Positions 1-8,613 are shown, numbered from the stretch's first letter. The stretch is 64,000 bases of DNA from Acidimicrobiaceae bacterium (GCA_003133685.1 PKYQ01000030.1:1-64000); one strand, 5' to 3'. Program-made: numbers and translations. Notes: a model not told the origin generated them from the letters alone.

Positions 1-24
1 CACGGGAACCCGAGGAGTCCCTAA

Positions 25-201
25 AATGAGGCCTACTCGGACGTAGCAGTTCGCAATCTTCTTGGCGAGTTTCAAGAACGGACTGTTCTCTACAGGCTCG
101 CAAACGCCAAGAAACCTGAAACGCGCTCCAAGCGCATCGACCAATTTGTCGAGATGTTGGCCCGAGGTGAGACCATCCACCCCCAAGTTTCACCCGAGTA
201 G
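25..201 (+). pseudogene. C-terminal remnant of a YdeI/OmpD-associated family protein
   Basis: The frame reads about 58 codons ending at TAG 199-201 and contains LANAKKPETRSKRIDQFVEM followed by LARGETIHP, which resembles the conserved C-terminal block of YdeI-type (bacteriocin-protection-like) proteins. An in-frame TAA at 22-24 closes the frame upstream, so the rest of a normal domain of roughly 190 residues cannot be joined to it, and no start codon precedes the conserved part. I read it as a broken gene tail. A frameshift just beyond the window edge is the other explanation. Family recognition is by eye; a profile search would settle it. Confidence 0.5.
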
Positions 202-326
202 TTCACTGCTCGCAGGGTGCCCTCATCCGCCCACTTCGACAAGAACCGGCACGGTTTAGCCGAGCCTCCAGTGAGTGGTAGCAGACTCGTTGCGTCGGGC
301 CTCCGTCGCCGACAATCTCCGACCGC

Positions 327-342
327 GTGAAGTCGACTTCAC
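327..342. promoter_or_regulatory. Perfect 16-bp palindrome, possible operator
   Basis: The bases GTGAAGTCGACTTCAC equal their own reverse complement. The site lies 75 bp upstream of the VOC-family gene in a stretch with no convincing coding sequence. The size and symmetry suit a dimeric regulator, but no regulator gene is adjacent. Confidence 0.25.
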
Positions 343-417
343 TGTAGAGAAAGGCGCAGGTCAGGGTCCGCGTAGCCTCGCGTATGTTCACAAGATCGAT
401 GCCGAAGGATTGACTCC

Positions 418-861
418 ATGTCACATGTACGCCGATTCGACCATGTTGGTATCACCGTTGCGGACCTCAACAAGGTGTCAACGTTTTTCGTCGGGCTAGG
501 TTTCAAGGTCGAGGGCACGCGAATGTTCATAGAGGGCGAATTCCTCGACACGGTCATCGGCATCCCTGGCTCCCGCACTGAGATCATCATGCTTCGGCCG
601 CCCGACGGAGGTACCCGGCTAGAGCTCTCGAGTTTCGTCCACCCCGCTCATGAGCCCGGATCGCCCGCCGCGATGGCCAACGAGCTTGGGCTGCGCAACG
701 TTGCCTTCGAGGTCGGCGACCTCCAGGCGGCCGTCGACGAGTTGGCCGCGGGCGGCTACGGGCTGGTCGGGGACATCGCCCAATATGAGCACAAATGGCG
801 AATGGCTTACGTGCGTGGTCCGGAGGGGATCATCGTGTCCTTGGCTGAGCAGATTGGCTGA
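418..861 (+). CDS. VOC (glyoxalase/bleomycin resistance/dioxygenase) family protein
   Basis: This 147-residue protein is one vicinal-oxygen-chelate module pair. It opens with FDHVGITVADLNKVSTFF, where His9 is in the position of the first metal ligand, and closes with YVRGPEGIIVSLAEQ, where the Glu of PEG is in the position of the last ligand. The two beta-alpha-beta repeats are visible (residues about 5-60 and 90-145). Members isomerise glyoxal adducts, bind drugs or cleave aromatic rings; the substrate cannot be told from sequence. It stands alone between two gene remnants, with no recognisable SD, and may be cargo of a decayed accessory segment. Start ATG 418 gives the conserved N-terminus directly. 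Confidence 0.8.
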   Translation: MSHVRRFDHVGITVADLNKVSTFFVGLGFKVEGTRMFIEGEFLDTVIGIPGSRTEIIMLRPPDGGTRLELSSFVHPAHEPGSPAAMANELGLRNVAFEVGDLQAAVDELAAGGYGLVGDIAQYEHKWRMAYVRGPEGIIVSLAEQIG

Positions 862-1043
862 CCTGTCTTCAACCGCGCGAACTTCGCGCGTGACGTCCGC
901 CCCCGGCGAGTTACATCCGCGACCTTGGCCGAGAGTTGGCGCAGCGGCGCGGTGAAGGAGTTTGAGCGCCGGAGTGCGGCGTTCGTATCAGCAGGACCTG
1001 TTGGGGCGTAAGTTCCTTTCGTGAGGCAATGAGCAAGATGTAA

Positions 1044-1295
1044 GTGGGGGCCATCGTGAACGATGATTCAATCAACTTCAAAAAGTTGGCGCATCACGTC
1101 GCCGACAGGTCCGGGATGCCGGAAGTCGTCGATCGCGCCACCTTCCAGGCCAAGCTGGAAAATTTGCGGGTTCGAGAGAAGGCACACACCCGAGAAGGCG
1201 ACGCCAATATCAAAACGCACTTCCCAGATACCCGGATACTTCTCTCGCATGGTTCCAGACACGAATACAAGAGTATTAGAGACTGGAGGAATTGA
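1044..1295 (+). pseudogene. N-terminal remnant of a DUF899-type (thioredoxin-like) protein
   Basis: The segment from ATG 1116 reads MPEVVDRATFQAKLENLRVR and continues EKAHTREGDA, which matches the typical start of DUF899 proteins. After about 32 residues the similarity stops abruptly and the frame runs into unrelated residues and a TGA at 1293-1295. Full-length relatives are about 220-260 residues, so the thioredoxin-like core is missing. An extended start at GTG 1044 adds non-homologous residues. The 180 bases upstream (862-1043) hold no gene I can support. I call this a truncated gene rather than a functional small protein. Confidence 0.5.
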
Positions 1296-1384
1296 GGGAT
1301 ATTTGAGGGATGTTGGCACTTTCGAGTGATGCCATTCGAGAGAAACAACCCTCAAAATTATTTCTTATCAGGAACTCTACTTTG

Positions 1385-1457
1385 TGCGCCGGCCGGGACT
1401 TGAACCCGGAACCTGTTGATTAAGAGTCAAATGCTCTGCCAATTGAGCTACCGGCGC
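1385..1457 (-). tRNA. tRNA-Lys(CTT)
   Basis: Read on the minus strand the 73-nt cloverleaf has acceptor stem GCGCCGG/CCGGCGC, D-loop AGCTCAATTGGCAGAGC, anticodon loop with CTT and T-arm GTTCCGGGTTCAAGTCCCGG. The CCA tail is not encoded. It follows the aldehyde dehydrogenase stop by 35 bp on the same strand. Its 3' end faces the decayed segment at 1-1380. Confidence 0.95.
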
Positions 1458-1492
1458 GAGATGAGTCTAACCACTGACCGGAGCCCAACGGA

Positions 1493-2917
1493 TTAGTTGT
1501 GCTGTATTGCCTTCACTTCGAGAAACTCCTCGAAGCCGTAAAGTCCGCGTTCGCGCCCGAAGCCCGACTGCTTGTAGCCACCGAAGGGTGCTAACGGGTT
1601 GAACGCACCGCCGTTGATCGCCAACTGGCCGGTGCGAATCTTTCGCGCCACCTCGAACGCCTTTTCGTCGGTTCCGGCCCACACGCCGCCGGCCAATCCG
1701 TACGTCGAGTCATTCGCAATGGCGATGGCTTCTTCCTCGGTGTCGAAGGGGATGATGGAGAGCACGGGACCGAAGATCTCCTCTTGGGCGATCGTCATGT
1801 CCGTTCGCACGTCCGAGAAGATCGTTGGCTGTACGTAGAAGCCCTTCTCCAGCCCCTCCGGGGGAGTGGTGCCGCCGGTGATCAGTCGCGCCCCTTCGTC
1901 GATGCCCTTGTTGATGTAGTCACGCACGCGCTGTTGTTGAACGGCGCTGACCAGTGGTCCGAGCAGGCTGGAACCCGTGATGGGATCCGACGGTGCGAAG
2001 CCGGCTGACGTCGCCACGGCGATGTCCTCGATCTCGGCCAACTTCGAACGCGGCACGACCATTCGAGTCAGTGCCGAGCACGTCTGACCGGAGTTGAGGT
2101 AGCACTGGAAGACGCCGTCGGCAACGGCCGCGGGGATGTCGGCGTCCTCGAGGATCACGTTGGCCGACTTTCCTCCGAGTTCGAGTGACACCCGCTTCAC
2201 CATCTCGGCGGCCAACTGCATCACGCGCTTTCCGGCGCGCGTTGATCCGGTGAATGAGACCATGTCGGTCTCCGGGTGCACCACGATCGCTTCGCCGACG
2301 ACGGGACCAATTCCCGTGATGAGATTGAAGACGCCCTTGGGCAGTCCGACCTCGTCGATGATGTCGGCGAGTATGAACGCATTGATGGGTGCGACCTCGC
2401 TCGGCTTCAACACGACCGTGCAGCCGGCGGCCAACGCCGCCGCGACCTTGAGCGAGATTTGGTAGAGCGGGTAGTTCCAGGGCGTGATCGCCGCCACGAC
2501 ACCCACGGGCTCTCGAACGTACGTCGAGTTGCCCGACTCCTCTTCCCATTCGAACTCGGCGGCTCGGGTGGCGTTCTCCGCGAAGGCCATCGTCGGGAGT
2601 CCAACTTGGATTCCCTTGGTCAGCATCAGCGGCATGCCGACTTCGTTGGCGATAACCAATGCGATTTCGTCGTCGCGCTCGGCCAATTTCTCTGAGATGC
2701 GCTTCAGGAACTCGCCCCGTTCTTTCGGGCTCGTGTTCGACCACGCGGTGAACGCCGCGGCCGCCGCTTCAACCGCGCTGTTGGCCTCTTCGACGGTGCC
2801 GGCGGGCACGGTCGCGAAGAGCTCGCCGGTGCCCGACGTTGTCACCTCCAACGTTTGAGAAGACGTGGCCTTTACCCACTCGCCGTTGATGTAGAACGAG
2901 TCACGAACGATCGTCAT
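1493..2917 (-). CDS. NAD(P)-dependent aldehyde dehydrogenase
   Basis: This 474-residue protein has the standard ALDH superfamily length. Visible catalytic elements are TPWNYP with oxyanion Asn148, LKPSE with Lys171, the FTGS nucleotide loop (222-225), general base Glu246 in LELGGK and the nucleophile Cys280 in NSGQTCSA. It oxidises an aldehyde to the acid with NAD(P)+; the substrate is not evident, though this subgroup often acts on simple aliphatic or aromatic aldehydes. ATG 2917 is preceded on the minus strand by GGAGAG at a suitable distance. The gene sits between tRNA-His and tRNA-Lys on the same strand and has no pathway partner nearby. Confidence 0.93.
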   Translation of the reverse strand: MTIVRDSFYINGEWVKATSSQTLEVTTSGTGELFATVPAGTVEEANSAVEAAAAAFTAWSNTSPKERGEFLKRISEKLAERDDEIALVIANEVGMPLMLTKGIQVGLPTMAFAENATRAAEFEWEEESGNSTYVREPVGVVAAITPWNYPLYQISLKVAAALAAGCTVVLKPSEVAPINAFILADIIDEVGLPKGVFNLITGIGPVVGEAIVVHPETDMVSFTGSTRAGKRVMQLAAEMVKRVSLELGGKSANVILEDADIPAAVADGVFQCYLNSGQTCSALTRMVVPRSKLAEIEDIAVATSAGFAPSDPITGSSLLGPLVSAVQQQRVRDYINKGIDEGARLITGGTTPPEGLEKGFYVQPTIFSDVRTDMTIAQEEIFGPVLSIIPFDTEEEAIAIANDSTYGLAGGVWAGTDEKAFEVARKIRTGQLAINGGAFNPLAPFGGYKQSGFGRERGLYGFEEFLEVKAIQHN

Positions 2918-2990
2918 TGGTCTCTCCAGTCGAACCTCGCACGAGGTTGCCTAGGCGAAATCTACTCGTCAGTACTGGAACAGGCGACAG

Positions 2991-3031
2991 AAAAAACCCC
3001 CGACTCCCGTGGACGAACCGGGGGAATCGGG
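2991..3031 (-). terminator. Intrinsic terminator of tRNA-His
   Basis: On the minus strand CCCGATTCCC pairs with GGGAGTCGGG (one G-U), enclosing a 13-nt loop, and is followed by a run of six T. It lies directly downstream of tRNA-His and separates it from the aldehyde dehydrogenase. Confidence 0.8.
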
Positions 3032-3038
3032 TGTTACG

Positions 3039-3116
3039 TGGGGTGAGCGACGGGGATCGAACCCGCGACCTCCAGGACCACAACCTGGCGCTCTAACCAA
3101 CTGAGCTACGCCCACC
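3039..3116 (-). tRNA. tRNA-His(GTG), CCA encoded
   Basis: The minus strand shows acceptor GTGGGCG/CGCTCAC, an extra 5' G opposite C73 (the tRNA-His identity pair), anticodon GTG and T-arm with GGTTCGATCC. CCA follows C73 at 3041-3039. A terminator follows it. Confidence 0.95.
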
Positions 3117-3191
3117 AAGTGGAACCAGTATTGCACAGGGCTCTTCACGTGAGCCAAGAAGCCGTAGGGCGTTCAGTACGCTTACCGGTAG

Positions 3192-3268
3192 GCCCCTGTA
3201 GCTCAACTGGATAGAGCAGACGGTTTCTACCCGTCAGGTTGCGGGTTCGACTCCTGCCGGGGGCACCA
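3192..3268 (+). tRNA. tRNA-Arg(TCT), CCA encoded
   Basis: The cloverleaf has acceptor GCCCCTG/CGGGGGC with one G-U pair, anticodon stem GACGG/CCGTC enclosing TTTCTAC (anticodon TCT), T-arm GCGGGTTCGACTCCTGC, discriminator A3265 and encoded CCA 3266-3268. It is divergent from tRNA-His, so both promoters must lie in 3117-3191. Confidence 0.95.
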
Positions 3269-3632
3269 CTTCGTCGAACACGACGTCCCTTACGAAACAT
3301 TTCTCATGCGCCATCGTTCCTTGGAACGACAGGCCCGCACTTCATTGGCACCACCCCAACCTGGATTGGAAATGATGAAGCGACGACGCGTCAACGGCCG
3401 CCGATCGACCATTCGTCGATGGTCGGCCGTTGCGGTCGCACTGCAGCAGCGGACTTAGTGCGAAATGGTGTAACTGTAAGGAATCGCGGCGAGCTCGCAG
3501 CTACAGGTCTTCGAGCACGGCGCGTTCACGTTGGTCGCTGGTGACTACGGCATCGGTATCGGCCAATCCTCGGCTGACCTTATATATCAGTCCAAATATA
3601 TCAGTCCAACGTCCGAACGACTGCGGAGCCGA
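3269..3632. other. Intergenic region with no supported gene
   Basis: This 364-bp stretch between tRNA-Arg and the 3' end of the FAD oxidoreductase gene holds no frame with protein-family character. Its one clear structure is the tandem 14-bp repeat at its right end. Confidence 0.6.
3582..3609. repeat. Tandem 14-bp direct repeat
   Basis: Two perfect contiguous copies of ATATATCAGTCCAA occupy 3582-3595 and 3596-3609, just beyond the stop codon of the minus-strand oxidoreductase. The AT-rich repeat stands out from its GC-rich surroundings. It may be a simple slippage duplication. Confidence 0.7.
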
Positions 3633-5283
3633 TCAAACCCCTCGAGCGTGAGCGGGGATCGACTGCGCGAATGTGAATAGGTTTTCGGGATCGTATTTGC
3701 TCTTGATAGAGACCAACCTCGGAAGGTTCGAACCGTAGTAAGCATTCGGCCAGTTCGTGAGCGTCGGATCGATGTAGTTCTGGTAGGCGCCCGAGGTCGG
3801 ATCGAACACGTTGGCCCCGAGCCACGTCAGCCACTGCGCGCCCGCCGCTATTACCGACGGTGACGTGTAACTCGACCACGAGTACGTCGCTTGAATGCAG
3901 GCCAGTTTGTCGCGGTGGACGAAGGCCGTCGCGTCGCTCGCCACTCGATTGATCGCTCCGCCGTAGGAGTCGAAGGCGAGTCCGCCGCCGACCGTCGGGG
4001 CGTGCGCGTGGAGATTCTCGACCGCGTCGATGAGCGTCGCTACGGACGCGTCGTTCATGGGCGCGTTCACGTAGCTCGATTTGGCGGAGTAGGCCTCGCG
4101 ACCGAGTCGGCCGGCTGGATTCTGCGTCGTCAGATGACACGCGGCGATCGAGAGGCCCGAGCAGCCGGCTTCGATCTCCATGGCGCTCAGATAGCTGTTG
4201 GAACCGCTGAAGGAGTAAGTCGGCGCGGTGCCGATCATCGATTGCAGCGGTGCGAGCACGCTCGCGAGCTCACTCGGCGAGCCGCAGTACACGCCGGCAA
4301 TTTGGGGCAGGTACCCGTAGGTCCCTTGGGAGAGCAACTGACAGTTCGACCAGAGTTCATCCGGCGCGCCATTGATCCAAAGTCCCCACGCGCTCAACAT
4401 GGTGGACGCGGCCGCCCACGGGTACTGCAAGGTAAACAAGGTCATCTCGGGCATCGGGTGCACGTTGAACTCGAATGACGTCACGATCCCGAAGTTTCCG
4501 CCGCCGCCGCCTTGACTGGCCCATAGCAAATCACTGTTGGCGCTCGCGTCGGCGGTCACGATTTGGCCGTCCGCCGTGACGATGTTGAGCGATCGAATGC
4601 TGTCGGTCGTGAGACCGAACTTGCGGCCGAAGACGCCGATTCCGCCACCGAGCGCGAGTCCGGCGATGCCGACGCTCGGGCACGAGCCGCCGGGGAGCAA
4701 CCGGTTGGTGTTGCCGATCACGTTGTAGACGTCGATCAACCTGGCGCCCGCACCAACGCGCGCCGTGTTGGCCGCCGTGTCAACGCTGATACTCGCCATA
4801 CGACTGACGTCGATTACCAAGCCATCGCTGTTGGAGTAGCCGCCATAACTGTGACCACCCGAACGCCCGGCGATTGCAATATCGTGCGACGTCGCGAAGT
4901 CGATGCACCTCGCGACGTCATCCGACGTGGCGCAGTAGGCAATGGCGCGGGGATGGAGGTTGACGAACTTCGAGTTGTAGAGCTGACGGTCGATGGCGTA
5001 GCGGGGATTGGATGCCAGGACCAGGGAACCGGCGAGCGACGCACCAAGTTGCGACCACGACGCTGCAGTCGCGGGGCCCGACGTCGTGGTGGTTGTCGGG
5101 GTCGTCGACGAGGTCGTCGTTGTCGTCGGCGAATGTCGGTCCTCGAGGTAGACCGCCCCCCGCGATTGCCGCTCCGGCAATCGCGCCCACGCCGAGGGTT
5201 CGTGTGAGGAACGAGCGTCGATTGTGAGGAGAGGAGTTCTTAAATGACTCGTGTCGAAAGGTCGCAGGGTTCGACTCGCTCAT
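3633..5283 (-). CDS. Tat-exported FAD-dependent oxidoreductase (BBE family), frameshifted
   Basis: The catalytic part is one open frame (3633-5180) with an FAD-binding-4 (PCMH) domain and C-terminal BBE segment. GRSGGHSYGG carries His110 and GGSCPSVG carries Cys167 (numbered from the ATG at 5180), the pair used for bicovalent 8-alpha-histidyl/6-S-cysteinyl FAD in glucooligosaccharide-oxidase-like enzymes. Upstream, in another frame, ATG 5283 starts a Tat signal: NRRSFLTRTLGVGAIAGAAI. The two frames meet at a run of six G (5156-5161 on the plus strand as C). A one-base change there would join signal, a Thr-rich linker and enzyme. A promoter-like CACAAT sits 6 nt before ATG 5283, supporting that start. 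As written the exported enzyme is interrupted; sequencing error, mutation or slippage are all possible. The substrate is unknown, likely a sugar or polyol. Confidence 0.8.
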
Positions 5284-5289
5284 GGTTCA

Positions 5290-5295
5290 ATTGTG
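5290..5295 (-). promoter_or_regulatory. -10-like hexamer CACAAT, leaderless start
   Basis: On the minus strand CACAAT ends exactly 6 nt before ATG 5283 and no SD lies between them. This places transcription start at or next to the start codon of the oxidoreductase gene. Confidence 0.45.
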
Positions 5296-5526
5296 ACACC
5301 GGGGTTTTCGTGAGTAAGACAGCGTCGAGCGACCTCCGCGTCGAGCGCACTCAACCCGTCCCAAAGCTCGCCGGCTGGATCCCACCAAATGAAGTTGTTC
5401 AACTCGTCGTTGACGACCAAGTTCGGGGCACTGCGAAGGTCGACGGCAAACACAGCCCGCGCGACCAGCGAAACCCGTTCGGCCCGAAGGCGGCCAAGAC
5501 CGTACCTTTGGTCTATGCCATTTCGT

Positions 5527-5600
5527 CGGGGCGCCGGGATTCGAACCCGGGACCTCCTGGTCCCAAACCAGGCGCGCTAACCAAGCTGCGCTACGCCCCG
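5527..5600 (-). tRNA. tRNA-Pro(TGG)
   Basis: The 74-nt cloverleaf on the minus strand has acceptor CGGGGCG/CGCCCCG, D-arm AGCGCAGCTTGGTTAGCGC, anticodon stem CCTGG/CCAGG around TTTGGGA (anticodon TGG) and T-arm GTCCCGGGTTCGAATCCCGG. CCA is not encoded. Confidence 0.95.
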
Positions 5601-5674
5601 TGCCCTCCATCGTTACACATCCGTTGAAATAGTCATTCACGCCGCCGCCGCTTCGTAGTCTGAGATCAGGACCA

Positions 5675-6499
5675 GTGGAGGCGGACGTGGCCTACGAGTG
5701 GATCATCGATGCGCTGGATACGACGTGGGGTTCGATCGACCGACTAGTACGGCCGCAGCCACCTGAGAGCTATGACGCGCTCACGCCATGCCCCGGCTGG
5801 AGCATGAAGGACGTCCTCAGCCACTTGGTCGGATTCGAGAAGATGCTGCACGGCGAACCCGTACCCGCGCACCGCGGCGAGTGGCCGCACTACGTTCACA
5901 ATCCCATTGGTGAGTTCAACGAAGCCTTCGTGCAGGCGAATCGCGACCGACCGGGTATCGACGTACTCGACGATTTGCGCGGCCAGTGCGCGCGTTCAAT
6001 CGCTGCGTTACGCGCGCTCGACGATGCAGGGTGGGAGAAGGTCGGCTGGAGCCCGGAGGGGGAGCGTCCGTACCATCGTTTCCAAGAGACGCGCGTCGTC
6101 GATAGCTGGATCCATCTCCAAGACATCCGCGACGCGCTCTTGCAACCCGAGGACGATCACGGACCCGGAGAAGAGATCGTCGTGAATCGTTTCGAGTCCA
6201 CGCTGCCCTTCATCGTAGGCAAACGCATGAAATCACCCGACAGCACGCTGGTGCGCGTCAACTTGAGTGGTCGTCTCGCGCGGTCGGTGTTGATTGGCGT
6301 GGTTGACGGGCGCGCGCTCGCACTCAGCGACAGCGCGGACACGCCCACGCTCGAAATCACGACGCCAGTCGCACTCTTTTGGCGTCGCGCCGCCGGGCGA
6401 ATCAGCGCGGTGGCGTTTCTGGCGGCCTCGGCGACGGACGTCCGAGGGGACCACGTGATGGCGAGCGCCTTCGCCGACGCGCTCGTCACCATGATTTAA
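5675..6499 (+). CDS. Maleylpyruvate isomerase-family, mycothiol-dependent-type protein
   Basis: The 274-residue protein has a DinB-like four-helix N-terminal domain. The segment CPGWSMKDVLSHLVGFEKML carries the first metal-ligand His and VVDSWIHLQDIRDAL the later one, followed by a C-terminal SCP-like beta domain ending about residue 270. In Actinomycetota this family includes mycothiol-dependent maleylpyruvate isomerase and many uncharacterised mycothiol S-transferase-like proteins, so the exact reaction is open. GTG 5675 begins MEADVAYEWI, matching the family start. It is a single gene between tRNA-Pro and tig. Confidence 0.8.
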   Translation: MEADVAYEWIIDALDTTWGSIDRLVRPQPPESYDALTPCPGWSMKDVLSHLVGFEKMLHGEPVPAHRGEWPHYVHNPIGEFNEAFVQANRDRPGIDVLDDLRGQCARSIAALRALDDAGWEKVGWSPEGERPYHRFQETRVVDSWIHLQDIRDALLQPEDDHGPGEEIVVNRFESTLPFIVGKRMKSPDSTLVRVNLSGRLARSVLIGVVDGRALALSDSADTPTLEITTPVALFWRRAAGRISAVAFLAASATDVRGDHVMASAFADALVTMI

Positions 6500-6519
6500 A
6501 GCGTTTGCAGTCGCTCCGG

Positions 6520-6525
6520 TAGGAT
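6520..6525 (+). promoter_or_regulatory. -10-like TAGGAT before tig
   Basis: TAGGAT ends 10 nt before ATG 6536 with no SD in between, so the tig message is probably leaderless or nearly so. No convincing -35 at 16-18 nt is visible. Confidence 0.45.
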
Positions 6526-6535
6526 GGTCTCTCCT

Positions 6536-7930
6536 ATGCGCGCCACGACAACCCTTTTAGAGAACAACCGAATCATGCTGACCGTCGAAATCGACGACGC
6601 CGAGATGGACGAAGCGATGGACTCGGCCGCGAAGACCCTGTCCAAGCAGGTGTCGGTGAAGGGATTTCGCAAGGGAAAGGTCCCCAAGAACGTCCTGATC
6701 GCCAACATCGGCGGGACTTCAGTCCTGCGCTCCGAAGCGATTCGCGAGTCCCTGCCAGACTTTTACGCTCGCGCGGTCGCCGATTCGCTCATCGACCCGA
6801 TCGGTCAACCCGATATCAATATCACCGCCGGCGAAGAAGATGGTCAGCTCACCTTCGAGGCCGAGGTCGAAGTGCGACCGGAGATCTCAATCAAGGGCCA
6901 ACGCGAACTGCGCGTCACGATTCCTTCACCCGTCGTGACCGATGGTGAAGTCGACGCCCAGATCAATCGTTACCTCGAGACCGACGCCGTGCTCAACCCG
7001 GTCGACCGGCCGATAGTGACCGGTGACCTGGTGACGATGGACGTGCACGTTCAACAGATCGCCACGGACGCCGAACCGCTCGATATGACTGACTTCATGT
7101 ACACCGTCGGCACCGGTTCGATCGCTGAGGGTATCGACGAACTGATCCTCGGGCTCAAGGCCGGCGAAGATCTCAAGATGAACGCGCCGGTCGGCGAGGG
7201 CGTTATCGCGACCTATGAATTGAAGCTGAAGCAAGTTCAAGAGAGGGTGCTACCCCCGTTGAGCGACGAGTGGGTCACCGAGAACTCCGAGTGGACGAGC
7301 GCCGAAGAGATGCGCGAAGCGATCCTCGTGCAGATGCGTCGGCGCAAGATCGTCGAAGCGCAAATGTCACAGCGTGACGCAGCGCTGATCGCGTTGAGCG
7401 AACTCGTCGCCGAAGACGCCGCTCCCGAGGTGTTGATCAACGCGGAGACCAACGAACGTCTGCACGACCTGGGCGAGCGACTCGGGGCGCAGAAACTCAC
7501 ATTGGAGATGTTCTTACAGGTGACGAATCAGACACCCGAGGACCTGCTCGCGACGTTGCGCCAGGACGCCGTGCGCGCGGTGCGCGTCGACCTTGCCATG
7601 CGCGCGTTGGTCGCGGCCGAACACCTCGAAGCGTCGCCGGAGGAGATCGACGAAGAACTCGAGCGCACCGCGCAGTCCATGGGCGTATCGGCGGACTTGC
7701 TGCGCGACAACCTTCGCGACTCCGGGCGCGTCGTCAGCTTCACCGCCGAGGTCTCCAAGATGAAGGCGTCGAAGTGGTTGAGCGAGAACGTGGTCTACGT
7801 GGACCCCGAGGGAGTCGAGATCGATAACGCGATGCTGCGCGCCGACCAGTCCGTTGACGACGGCGAGACCGAATCCGAATCGACCGAAACCGACGACGAC
7901 ACCGCCGAGGTAATCGACGCCGACGCCTAA
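6536..7930 (+). CDS. tig: Trigger factor, ribosome-bound chaperone and peptidyl-prolyl isomerase
   Basis: Trigger factor binds ribosomal protein L23 at the tunnel exit and shields nascent chains. Starting at ATG 6536 the ribosome-binding signature GFRKGKVP falls at residues 43-50, its canonical position, which favours this start over the in-frame upstream ATG 6524. An FKBP-like PPIase domain follows at about 150-235 (VTMDVHV through AGEDLKMNAP), then the helical C-terminal arms. The last 35 residues are an acidic Glu/Asp/Ser/Thr tail, so the protein (464 aa) is slightly long. It lies upstream of clpP-clpX, the usual order, linking folding and proteolysis. Confidence 0.95.
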   Translation: MRATTTLLENNRIMLTVEIDDAEMDEAMDSAAKTLSKQVSVKGFRKGKVPKNVLIANIGGTSVLRSEAIRESLPDFYARAVADSLIDPIGQPDINITAGEEDGQLTFEAEVEVRPEISIKGQRELRVTIPSPVVTDGEVDAQINRYLETDAVLNPVDRPIVTGDLVTMDVHVQQIATDAEPLDMTDFMYTVGTGSIAEGIDELILGLKAGEDLKMNAPVGEGVIATYELKLKQVQERVLPPLSDEWVTENSEWTSAEEMREAILVQMRRRKIVEAQMSQRDAALIALSELVAEDAAPEVLINAETNERLHDLGERLGAQKLTLEMFLQVTNQTPEDLLATLRQDAVRAVRVDLAMRALVAAEHLEASPEEIDEELERTAQSMGVSADLLRDNLRDSGRVVSFTAEVSKMKASKWLSENVVYVDPEGVEIDNAMLRADQSVDDGETESESTETDDDTAEVIDADA

Positions 7931-7939
7931 GGTAGTCGG

Positions 7940-8548
7940 GTGAACGATTACTTCAAAGCCCAGAACTACCTCGTCCCCACGGTCGTCGAATCGTCGAACC
8001 GGGGCGAGCGCGCCTACGACCTCTACAGTCGACTACTGCGCGAACGCATCATCTTCCTCGGCACGCCCATCGACGACACGATCGCCAACTTGATCAGCGC
8101 GCAGATGCTGTTTCTTGAGTCCGAGGATCCCGACAAGGACATCAGCCTCTACATCAACTCACCGGGCGGCGACATCACGGGTCTGCTCGCGGTCTACGAC
8201 ACCATGAAGTACATCAAGCCGGCCGTCTCGACGTTCTGCTTTGGTCAGGCCGCCTCGGCCGCCGCCGTGTTGCTCGGCGCCGGAGCCAAGGGTAAGCGTT
8301 TCGCGTTGCCGCACGCGCGGGTGTTGCTGCACCAACCGTGGGGCGGCGTCGGAGGGCAGGCGTCGGACATTGAGATCCAGGCCCGCGAGATCTTGCGCAT
8401 GAAGGACATGTTGAACGACATGCTCGCCCAAGACACCGGCCAGTCGGTCGAACGCATTACCAAAGACACTGACCGCGACTTCATCATGAGCGCCGCCGAA
8501 GCCGTGGAATATGGACTGATTGACGAAGTACTAACGGCGCGACCGTAG
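7940..8548 (+). CDS. clpP: ATP-dependent Clp protease proteolytic subunit
   Basis: This 202-residue serine protease forms the double-heptamer chamber fed by ClpX or ClpC. The catalytic triad is visible: Ser106 in [10 protein letters not shown], His131 in [11 protein letters not shown] and Asp180 in KDTDRDF, with the same spacing as E. coli ClpP. The GTG start at 7940 lies 10 bp after tig, so the two are probably co-transcribed. Only one clpP copy is seen here, whereas many actinobacteria carry a tandem clpP1-clpP2 pair; a second copy may lie elsewhere. Confidence 0.96.
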   Translation: MNDYFKAQNYLVPTVVESSNRGERAYDLYSRLLRERIIFLGTPIDDTIANLISAQMLFLESEDPDKDISLYINSPGGDITGLLAVYDTMKYIKPAVSTFCFGQAASAAAVLLGAGAKGKRFALPHARVLLHQPWGGVGGQASDIEIQAREILRMKDMLNDMLAQDTGQSVERITKDTDRDFIMSAAEAVEYGLIDEVLTARP

Positions 8549-8613
8549 GTACCAAGATTTGACGTTTGCGCCTCGTAGGATGGTCGCGGCGGAGGTCATG
8601 TCGGAGGAAATCA

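Noticed and set aside
964-972. Possible attachment-site copy of the tRNA-Lys 3' end (GCGCCGG)
   Set aside because: Only 7 bp match the acceptor end, expected by chance in GC-rich DNA.
3239-3544. Open frame of about 101 codons after tRNA-Arg
   Set aside because: It begins inside the tRNA, is Arg/Thr-rich without domain features, and no SD is present.
6524-6535. Upstream ATG 6524 as the tig start
   Set aside because: It overlaps the TAGGAT hexamer and shifts GFRKGK from its canonical position at residue 43.
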